9,703 nucleotides of DNA, from contig JACCZH010000031.1 in NCBI GenBank assembly GCA_013696045.1, positions 1-9,703 on the forward strand, given 5' to 3'. The notes beneath the pieces are model-generated. The model had not been told where the DNA came from. It was given only the letters and a program-made list of their open reading frames with translations, and searched no databases. Of the stretch, positions 1 to 5,051 are shown piece after piece. Position 1 is the stretch's first letter. Each line of letters begins with the position of its first letter. This DNA comes from Chloroflexia bacterium (lineage in GTDB: Bacteria > Chloroflexota > Chloroflexia > Thermomicrobiales > CFX8). The position numbers and the translations under genes are program-made.

Positions 1-270
1 CACGAGGCGACAACACTCCGAGGAGTACCGGCCGCGTTCTTCGACAATGGGGGACGACTTGAGTTGTACACTGGCCGGGTAACCATCGTCATCTTCGGGA
101 CGGATCGAGAGCAGATACAAAGAGCGGCTGATTCGCTCGTCGAGGCTAATTTCAATGACGGGACAACCGGTAATCTTCCTGCCCCAGCCGTTGGCGCGAT
201 TGAGGGTCGATTGACTTGCACCGATCTGGAGAACGGATCATCGCCAACCGACATCACCGGCAGCGACTAA
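1..270 (+). CDS. C-terminal fragment of an unidentified protein (5' end outside window)
   Basis: The frame is open from the first base and ends at TAA 268-270, giving 89 visible residues, so the gene starts left of the window. A TTG at 64 is in frame, but upstream codons remain coding-like, so I do not treat it as the start. I do not recognise the protein. The order 'LRGVPAAFF', then a short strand pair ('LELYTGRVTIVIFGTD'), then a helix ('REQIQRAADSLVEAN') loosely resembles the C-terminal half of DUF4367/MucB-like domains found in anti-sigma-associated lipoproteins. That is a weak pattern match only. A Gly/Ser/Asp-rich tail of about 35 residues follows. The last base of the stop codon belongs to the adjacent insertion sequence. 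Without the element the stop would be TAG at the same place, so the protein is not shortened. Confidence 0.6.
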   Translation, partial: HEATTLRGVPAAFFDNGGRLELYTGRVTIVIFGTDREQIQRAADSLVEANFNDGTTGNLPAPAVGAIEGRLTCTDLENGSSPTDITGSD

Positions 271-968
271 GTAGGTGCTGGTAAGTTCTTGGGCTTGCGG
301 GCACGTGTGTAGGAATCCTTGGCCCCCTTCGGTCGCCCGGCTGGGCGTCCAGTCGGCGCGCGCCGATGCCCGTCGATGAACCACTGTGGGACCACGTCAA
401 TAACCTCTACCCGCTCGCCGCCGAGGCCCTGCAGTCCGGCCACGATCTCATCGACGAATGTCCGCGGATCGGTGGGCAGGTGACTCCTGACATCCCGTTT
501 GAGGCGCTTCCACTCAGGTGCCTTCTGATTGAGTTCAGGACTGTAGCGCGCCAGCCAGACGACGTGCAGCCACTCCTCGCGCTCCGCCAAGGCCGCCGTG
601 CTCAGTTTGCTCGTGTGTGCCGAGCCGTTGTCGAGCACCAGATAGATCTCACGCCCGGTTGCCTGTCGCCGCGCATCCAGCGCCTCCAGGTAGCGGATGA
701 AGCCGGCTGAGTCCTGCCGCGCCTGAACCATTTCGACGCGGCCGCGTCCCAAGACCTCGACGCTGCCGAAGACGGTCACGCGTCGATTCGTCCCCGCAGC
801 CGGCAGCGTTGGCTGCGTCCCGCGCCGATGCCAGACGCGACACAGGTACGGGTTGGTCTCGACATGCGTCTCATCCTGGTGATGCAGTTCATAGCGGTCA
901 AGCGCAGCCGCCACCTTTTTTTCCCACCTGCGCCAGCTCGGCTTTACAGGCAGCCACTTCATCGGCAT
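267..968 (-). CDS. IS630 transposase, catalytic frame (orfB), likely defective or frameshift-expressed
   Basis: This frame carries the RNase H-like DDE domain. The first Asp is in 'HHQDETHVE' (codon 873-875) and the second in 'LVLDNGSAH' (630-632). The third motif normally reads L-N-x-x-E-x-x-W. Here it reads LNQKAPEW, so the expected Glu position (519-521) is Ala and a Glu sits two residues later. The frame continues 'KRLKRDVRSHLPT', typical of the family, then a basic GRPAGRPKG tail like an AT-hook. An ATG pair at 968/962 lies in frame, but the natural protein would be an orfA-orfB fusion joined at the A7 run (916-922). The stop codon TAG (269-267) uses the duplicated TA plus one flanking host base, so the target sequence supplies it. 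The Ala substitution and the frame break together suggest a decaying copy, although programmed slippage is not excluded. Confidence 0.8.
   Translation of the reverse strand: MPMKWLPVKPSWRRWEKKVAAALDRYELHHQDETHVETNPYLCRVWHRRGTQPTLPAAGTNRRVTVFGSVEVLGRGRVEMVQARQDSAGFIRYLEALDARRQATGREIYLVLDNGSAHTSKLSTAALAEREEWLHVVWLARYSPELNQKAPEWKRLKRDVRSHLPTDPRTFVDEIVAGLQGLGGERVEVIDVVPQWFIDGHRRAPTGRPAGRPKGAKDSYTRARKPKNLPAPT
270..288 (+). repeat. Left terminal inverted repeat of the IS630 element
   Basis: The repeat begins AGTAGGTGCTGG and is the exact reverse complement of 1486-1504 over 19 bp. The match ends at 288/1486; the next inner bases differ. The TA at 268-269 immediately outside is the left copy of the target duplication. 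This end also encodes the last residues of the transposase (LPAPT). Confidence 0.93.
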
Positions 969-1446
969 CCTGGAGATGGACCATGGTGTGTTTGGGGCGG
1001 CCACAGGCGAAGTGTTGCCGGGCCAAGAGCGCTCGAATCCAGCCGGGACTGATCGCGACACCGGTCTGCTCGTCCAGATAGGCGCTCAAGCGCGGCGAGG
1101 TCCAGACATCGAACGGCAGTTCGATGGTCCGCGGTGAGGTCTCGACCGCGTGCGCTAAAGCAGCCAGGTAGGCCGCGTCGGCCTGGACTGGCCGCCCCGG
1201 TCGCGGCGCATCCGCCAGACCGGCGATGCCGGCCTCCGCAAACCGGTCGAGCCAGCGCCGCACCGTCTGCATCGAGCGACCGCTCCAGGTGGCGATCGCG
1301 GCCAGATCATGCCCCAGATCCGCTGCCTTGACCATCTCCAGCCGCTCGCGGATGCGCGGCGTCAGGTCGCGTTGTTGCACCATCGCCTGGATCGCTACCC
1401 GGTCGTGTTCACAGAGTGCGATGCGGCGTTGCGTTGCGTCCCGCAT
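898..1446 (-). CDS. IS630 transposase, N-terminal frame (orfA)
   Basis: This 182-residue frame carries the DNA-binding part of an IS630 transposase. ATG at 1446 has a strong AGGAGG Shine-Dalgarno (complement of 1454-1459). A helix-turn-helix is visible around residues 48-77 ('LAAIATWSGRSMQTVRRWL' region), followed by a PRPGRP linker (81-86) and a second winged-helix-like segment around 90-145. The frame then reaches the typical 'AACKAELAQVGKK' stretch that precedes the catalytic domain. It runs past an A7 run (complement of 916-922) and stops at 898-900 before any catalytic residue. The catalytic domain lies in the other frame, so a +1 shift (or loss of one A in the transcript) at A7 would be needed for a full-length protein of about 392 residues. 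Alone, this product could bind the repeats but not cut DNA. Confidence 0.82.
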   Translation of the reverse strand: MRDATQRRIALCEHDRVAIQAMVQQRDLTPRIRERLEMVKAADLGHDLAAIATWSGRSMQTVRRWLDRFAEAGIAGLADAPRPGRPVQADAAYLAALAHAVETSPRTIELPFDVWTSPRLSAYLDEQTGVAISPGWIRALLARQHFACGRPKHTMVHLQDADEVAACKAELAQVGKKGGGCA

Positions 1447-1485
1447 GCTGCTACCTCCTCGTTCGGAGGCTACTCCTTACGATCG

Positions 1486-1504
1486 GAACTTACCAGCACC
1501 TACT
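1486..1504 (-). repeat. Right terminal inverted repeat of the IS630 element
   Basis: This is the exact 19-bp inverted partner of 270-288. TA at 1505-1506 is the right copy of the target duplication. The repeat lies upstream of the transposase start (1446), so it is the promoter-side end of the element. Confidence 0.93.
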
Positions 1505-2142
1505 TAGTACAACTTCTTGTTTGACTCGTCCAGCCAACTGTCATAATCGGCAACGCTGGTGTCCTCGGGATTGAGTTGATCGTGCAAAATCTGACCCAGT
1601 GTCGGAAGCTCTGTGCGGTCAATCCAGCTGTCCGGCTCCCACAGGCGGGCACGCTTGAATGCGCGGGCGCAGTGGAAGTAGATCTCTTCCACCTCTATCA
1701 CGATTCCCAGGCTCGGATTCTTGCCGCCCATCGGCATCCGGGCCAGCAGGTCTGGATCGTCGCTGAGCCGGGCGCGACCATTCACCCGCAGCGTCTCGTC
1801 GACGTTCGGAACCATGAAGATCAGGCCAGCGTGGGGATTCTCGATGATGTTCTGAAACGAATCCAGCCGCCGGTTGCCGGGGCGGTCGGGAATGACCAGC
1901 GTTCTTTCATCCGGCGCCAGCACGAACCCCGGCCCGTCACCGCGTGGAGAGACATCGCAGCGGCCACTCGCGCCGGAAGTGCTTAGCAACAGGAACGGCG
2001 CCTTCGCGATGAACGCCCGGCAGTGCGCGTCAAGCGTGTCGAGCTGCTTGCGCATGACCGCCGAGTCCGGCTTGGGTTGATTGATAATCTCGCGCAATCG
2101 CTCGATCGATGTAACGGCATGTCGTTGTTCAGTAACGGTCAT
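1504..2142 (-). CDS. PNPOx-like FMN-binding flavoprotein, MSMEG_1061 family
   Basis: This is a 212-residue cytoplasmic protein of the pyridoxamine 5'-phosphate oxidase-like split-barrel fold. Its sequence follows the PPOX-class MSMEG_1061 subfamily closely: 'FLLLSTSGASGRCDVSPRGD' (50-69), 'IPDRPGNRR' (84-92), 'NIIENPHAGLIFMVP' (98-112), 'DETLRVNGRA' (115-124) and 'EIYFHCARAFKRARLW' (153-168). Members of this fold bind FMN (or F420) as dimers, and most have unknown substrates. I chose ATG 2142 because AAAGGAAAAGG lies about 7 nt upstream; a TTG at 2166 in frame lacks a ribosome site. It is the last gene of the operon, 32 bp after the hydrolase. The TAA stop (1506-1504) contains the duplicated TA and the first IS base; the ancestral stop would have been TAG. 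A redox or detoxifying step is a guess. Confidence 0.88.
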   Translation of the reverse strand: MTVTEQRHAVTSIERLREIINQPKPDSAVMRKQLDTLDAHCRAFIAKAPFLLLSTSGASGRCDVSPRGDGPGFVLAPDERTLVIPDRPGNRRLDSFQNIIENPHAGLIFMVPNVDETLRVNGRARLSDDPDLLARMPMGGKNPSLGIVIEVEEIYFHCARAFKRARLWEPDSWIDRTELPTLGQILHDQLNPEDTSVADYDSWLDESNKKLY

Positions 2143-2174
2143 GTGATTGCCTTTTCCTTTCAACAAACTGATGA

Positions 2175-3047
2175 TCAGCGGGCCTCCACTACAGACGATC
2201 GTGCATTGAGAGTCTCAGAGAAGAACTCCTGCACCGTCCCAAGCACCTGATACCCATTATGCGCGACACCTGGCACAATATCGTGCCGAACGTTGATACC
2301 GTGACCTTCAAAGCTGTCCCGTAGCGACGCGATCCGGTCGATGCGCGTTGTCCCGGAAACGTGCGCATCCGGCATCCAAAGCGGGCTGCTCTCTGGGATG
2401 GTGATCTCCCACGTCTCGGTATCCTCACCGCCGACGATCATCTGTACGGGGACCCCACGCATGGAAGGAATGTCCGGCGACACACTGAACTCCTCTTGGA
2501 GATCCGCCACACCAACCCACCATGGATAGCGTTCGTCGAGGAGCGTGACGATTCCGGGCGCGCCAATAGAGACACCCATGAGCCGGTTGGGGTGCAGATA
2601 GAAGAAGCGGTGAGCAAAATGTCCACCGCCAGAGAAACCGTGCAGCAGAAACCGAGTGTCCTCGATCCGGTATGTTTCAGCTATCTCGTCGACCATTGCC
2701 AACAGGACATGGTCGAAGCGTATGTCGTGGAACTTGATGAACTTGTAGCTGCTCAGTTCGCCCGGCTCGATGATCCCCGCAGGGAAGAGCGGTGCGAGGA
2801 TGATGCACTGATCTCGTTCGGCAAAATCCGCGAACCGGTCCCGGTATTCCTGAGCCGGACGGTTGGTGCCGTGCACGATCACGGCCAGAGGATAGCTAGT
2901 GTCCCCATCCTCATCATAATCTTGCGGGACGTAGAGGCAGTAAGAGAAGCGCTGATCGTACTGGCAGGCAAACATCGTCGTCTTCCCGAAGCCGTAGTAG
3001 GAAATCTTCTTGCCGTGCCCTGCACGGCGTGGTGTTACCTGAGACAT
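2175..3047 (-). CDS. Alpha/beta hydrolase (esterase/PHB-depolymerase-like), cytoplasmic
   Basis: The 290-residue protein has an alpha/beta-hydrolase layout. An oxyanion-hole type 'IVHGTNRP' is at 57-64 and the nucleophile elbow 'HGFSGGG' at 136-142 carries Ser139. Candidate Asp209 ('GGEDTE') and His263 ('GVAHNGY') complete the triad. The N-terminal 'RFSYCLYVPQDYDEDG.SYPLAVIVHG' pattern is that of the esterase D/polyhydroxybutyrate depolymerase-like branch. No signal peptide is visible, so it acts in the cytoplasm. The start ATG 3047 has an AAGGAG site (complement of 3055-3060) next to the stop codon of the upstream permease, which indicates translational coupling. Its place in a transporter operon suggests it hydrolyses an ester, thioester or amide in the imported compound or a product of it. 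The substrate cannot be read from the sequence. Confidence 0.87.
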   Translation of the reverse strand: MSQVTPRRAGHGKKISYYGFGKTTMFACQYDQRFSYCLYVPQDYDEDGDTSYPLAVIVHGTNRPAQEYRDRFADFAERDQCIILAPLFPAGIIEPGELSSYKFIKFHDIRFDHVLLAMVDEIAETYRIEDTRFLLHGFSGGGHFAHRFFYLHPNRLMGVSIGAPGIVTLLDERYPWWVGVADLQEEFSVSPDIPSMRGVPVQMIVGGEDTETWEITIPESSPLWMPDAHVSGTTRIDRIASLRDSFEGHGINVRHDIVPGVAHNGYQVLGTVQEFFSETLNARSSVVEAR

Positions 3048-3060
3048 TGTGCCGCTCCTT

Positions 3061-4014
3061 CTAGCCCTGTGTGCGCCGCGGATCGACCGCGTCGCGCAGG
3101 CCGTCGCCGATAAAGTTGACCGCGATAACGGTGATGAAAATCATAAGACCAGGAAAGACGCCTCGCCACCAGTGTCCTTCATTCAGAATGGAGCGCTGCG
3201 CCTCCTGCAGCATGCGGCCCCAGGTTGCCTGTGGCGGCTGGAACCCGAGACCGAGAAAGGATAGCGCCGATTCGGTCAGAATGGCGCCGGCGATCCCGAG
3301 GGTTGCGGCCACAATGATCGGGCTCAGTGCATTGGGAAGAATATGCCGGAAGATGATGCGCGTCCGTCCAGCCCCTACTGCCCGTGCGGATTCGACAAAC
3401 TCCTTCTCCTTAAGTGACAGGAAACTGGCTCGCACAAGGCGAGCAGTGCCCATCCAGCGCAGGATGCCAAGGGCAACAACGATCGTGAGAAAGCCTGGGC
3501 CGATGATGGTCACGAGCAGAATGAGGACGAACAAACCGGGCATTGAATAAAACACGTCCACAAGCCGCATCAACACATTGTCGACCAACCCGCCGGCATA
3601 CCCAGCGACTGCGCCAATCAGCACCCCGAGCGTCATGGCTACAGACACAGCCGCCAGCGCAACGGCCAGCGAGATACGGCCGCCTTCCAGGATGCGGATG
3701 AGCTGGTCGCGGCCAAGTTCATCAGTTCCCAAAGGATGGGCCAGTGACGGCGGCTGGCTTTTGGTTGTGAAGTCAATTTGGTCCGCGTCGTAGGGGATCA
3801 CAGCCGGCCCAACGATGATGGATATAGACATGATGACTAGCGCGACCAGGCTCGCCAGCGCTAAACGGTGGCGCATGAAGTGATGCCAGGCGTCTGACCA
3901 GAGAGACCGCTGCTCCGTTCGAAGCTCACCCGAAAGCCGCTGAATCTTTTCACGGCGCCGTTGTTCAGACGACTCCGATCGTGGTTTCGCCTGTCGCCCG
4001 GCGGAATCGTTCAT
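3061..4014 (-). CDS. ABC transporter permease, DppC/OppC type
   Basis: This is a 317-residue inner-membrane subunit of a peptide/nickel-type ABC importer. A charged cytoplasmic N-terminus of about 47 residues precedes the first membrane helix (about 50-70). The family signature 'HPLGTDELGRDQLIRILEGGRISL' begins near 93, then come further helices near 118-140, 155-185, 232-252 and 285-303. The cytoplasmic EAA loop that docks the ATPase is at about 205-232 ('EFVESARAVGAG', 'RHILPNALSPI'). The C-terminal 'FIGDGLRDAVDPR' is the usual DppC ending. Its ATG shares one base with the TGA of the preceding permease (TGATG at 4016-4012), so the two are coupled. It should form a heterodimer with that partner. 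Confidence 0.95.
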   Translation of the reverse strand: MNDSAGRQAKPRSESSEQRRREKIQRLSGELRTEQRSLWSDAWHHFMRHRLALASLVALVIMSISIIVGPAVIPYDADQIDFTTKSQPPSLAHPLGTDELGRDQLIRILEGGRISLAVALAAVSVAMTLGVLIGAVAGYAGGLVDNVLMRLVDVFYSMPGLFVLILLVTIIGPGFLTIVVALGILRWMGTARLVRASFLSLKEKEFVESARAVGAGRTRIIFRHILPNALSPIIVAATLGIAGAILTESALSFLGLGFQPPQATWGRMLQEAQRSILNEGHWWRGVFPGLMIFITVIAVNFIGDGLRDAVDPRRTQG

Positions 4015-4985
4015 CAGTACCTGACTCTCGGATCAAGCGCGCCATACAACAGGTCCGCAAGCAGGTTGAAGAAGATAACCAGTGCCGCTGCGATCGTCAA
4101 GACACCCATCAAAACTGGATAATCCCGCAGGTTGGCCGACTCGATAAAGAGCCGCCCCATGCCGGCGATCGCGAAAACCGACTCGACGATAACAGCCCCA
4201 ATGAACAGGTCCGGTAGCTCGAGCGCCAGGACCGTCACGATCGGGATTGCCGCATTCTTGAGAGCATGCACCCAGATTACCATCTGCTCGCGCAAGCCTT
4301 TCGCGCGAGCGGTCCGCACGTAATCCTGGCTGATGACATCCAGCATTGCCGCACGCACATAGCGCGTGACGTTCGCCGTCGAGGTAAGCGCCAGGACCGA
4401 CACCGGCATGATCAGATGGGTGACGCGATCCCACAGTCCGGAAAAGCCCTCATGGTCGGCGCGTGGATCGGTCAAGCCAACCGAGGGCAGCCACCCCAAC
4501 TGGAAGCTGAACAAGTAGATGAGCATGATCGCAAACCAGAAACTGGGAATGGCGATGCCGAGGAAGGAAAAGCTGGTTGTGAAGTAGTCGAAAAACGAGT
4601 AGCGCCTGACCGCGGCGAGAATACCAATCGGGATTGACAGCATCAAGGTGAGGGCAAACGCCAGCCCCATAACGAGCAACGTTGTTGGCAACCGCTCGCC
4701 GATCATCCTGAGCACAGGCAGGCCGGTGTTGAACGACGTGCCGAGATCGCCCTGCGCCAGGTCGCCCAACCAGTTGAGATACTGCACGTACATGGGGTCG
4801 TTCAGCCCATACTGGTTCCGCAAGCGTTGCAGATCCTCCTCGGTGACGCGGCCACGCCCGGCGGGATTTTCCCCAACCGCAAGCGGACCGCCAGGTGTCA
4901 TCTGCAGCATCACGAAGATGATGATCGTAATCCCGATCAGAAGCGGGATTGCCTGCAGGACTCGCCGGATGAAGTAGCGGGACAC
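4014..4985 (-). CDS. ABC transporter permease, DppB/OppB type
   Basis: This is a 323-residue permease of a peptide/nickel-type importer. The N-terminal helix 'RYFIRRVLQAIPLLIGIT' is the classic DppB opening, and 'MTPGGP' follows at 29-34. Then come 'YGLNDPMYVQYLNWLGDLAQGDLG' (59-82), membrane helices near 101-125, 135-162, 190-205, 245-272 and 292-315, the EAA loop 'DYVRTARAKGLREQ' at 221-234, and the terminal 'LYGALDPRVRY'. I chose GTG 4985 over ATG 5006 (7 codons longer). AAAGGGGA lies 4 nt upstream of the GTG, whereas the ATG has no ribosome site and sits 3 nt after a strong stem-loop (5010-5035). The GTG also puts the membrane helix where the family has it. The start choice is inference. 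Confidence 0.94.
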   Translation of the reverse strand: MSRYFIRRVLQAIPLLIGITIIIFVMLQMTPGGPLAVGENPAGRGRVTEEDLQRLRNQYGLNDPMYVQYLNWLGDLAQGDLGTSFNTGLPVLRMIGERLPTTLLVMGLAFALTLMLSIPIGILAAVRRYSFFDYFTTSFSFLGIAIPSFWFAIMLIYLFSFQLGWLPSVGLTDPRADHEGFSGLWDRVTHLIMPVSVLALTSTANVTRYVRAAMLDVISQDYVRTARAKGLREQMVIWVHALKNAAIPIVTVLALELPDLFIGAVIVESVFAIAGMGRLFIESANLRDYPVLMGVLTIAAALVIFFNLLADLLYGALDPRVRY

Positions 4986-4988
4986 GCT

Positions 4989-4996
4989 TCCCCTTT
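4989..4996 (-). promoter_or_regulatory. Ribosome binding site deciding the DppB-type permease start
   Basis: On the - strand this reads AAAGGGGA and ends just before the AAGC that precedes GTG 4985. It lies outside the adjacent stem-loop, so it stays accessible. The alternative ATG at 5006 has no comparable site, because its upstream bases are locked in the hairpin. Confidence 0.55.
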
Positions 4997-5009
4997 CGAC
5001 TACCATCAG

Positions 5010-5035
5010 GAGGCAGGAGGGTGACCTCCCGCCTC
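5010..5035 (-). promoter_or_regulatory. Stem-loop between binding-protein and permease genes
   Basis: The - strand can fold as GAGGCGGGAGG, loop TCAC, CCTCCTGCCTC: eleven pairs, one of them G-U. It begins 16 nt after the stop codon of the substrate-binding protein gene. No T-run follows on the - strand, so it is not a standard intrinsic terminator. In ABC-importer operons such hairpins after the binding-protein gene commonly protect that message from 3' decay or partly block read-through, giving more binding protein than permease. That role is inferred here. Confidence 0.6.
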
Positions 5036-5051
5036 ATTATCGCCGATGCCG

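Larger units (their letters stand above)
270..1504 (-). mobile_element. IS630-family insertion sequence, 1235 bp
   Basis: The element is bounded by 19-bp perfect terminal inverted repeats (270-288 and 1486-1504) and flanked by a directly repeated TA (268-269 and 1505-1506). It encodes a DDE transposase of the IS630 type on the - strand, in two overlapping frames. IS630-family elements are known to duplicate TA and to favour CTAG targets. Here the flanks read C-TA on the left and TA-G on the right, which rebuilds CTAG when the element is removed. Length, repeat length and coding capacity all fit the family. The transposase points the same way as the upstream - strand operon, so operon read-through could enter it. 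It sits between two convergent genes and disrupts neither. Confidence 0.93.

Noticed and set aside
366..710. + strand frame inside the IS element
   Set aside because: It is antisense to the conserved DDE domain, and no IS630 passenger gene is expected there.
2143..2166. TTG 2166 as start of the flavoprotein
   Set aside because: The codons between 2166 and 2142 form the ribosome binding site (AAAGGAAAAGG) of the ATG at 2142.
2361..3113. 250-codon + strand open frame opposite the alpha/beta hydrolase
   Set aside because: It is antisense to a gene with a clear family pattern and catalytic triad, has no recognisable domain, and is explained by GC-rich codon structure.
5010..5035. Intrinsic terminator after the binding-protein gene
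   Set aside because: No T-run follows the stem on the - strand, and the downstream permease belongs to the same system.
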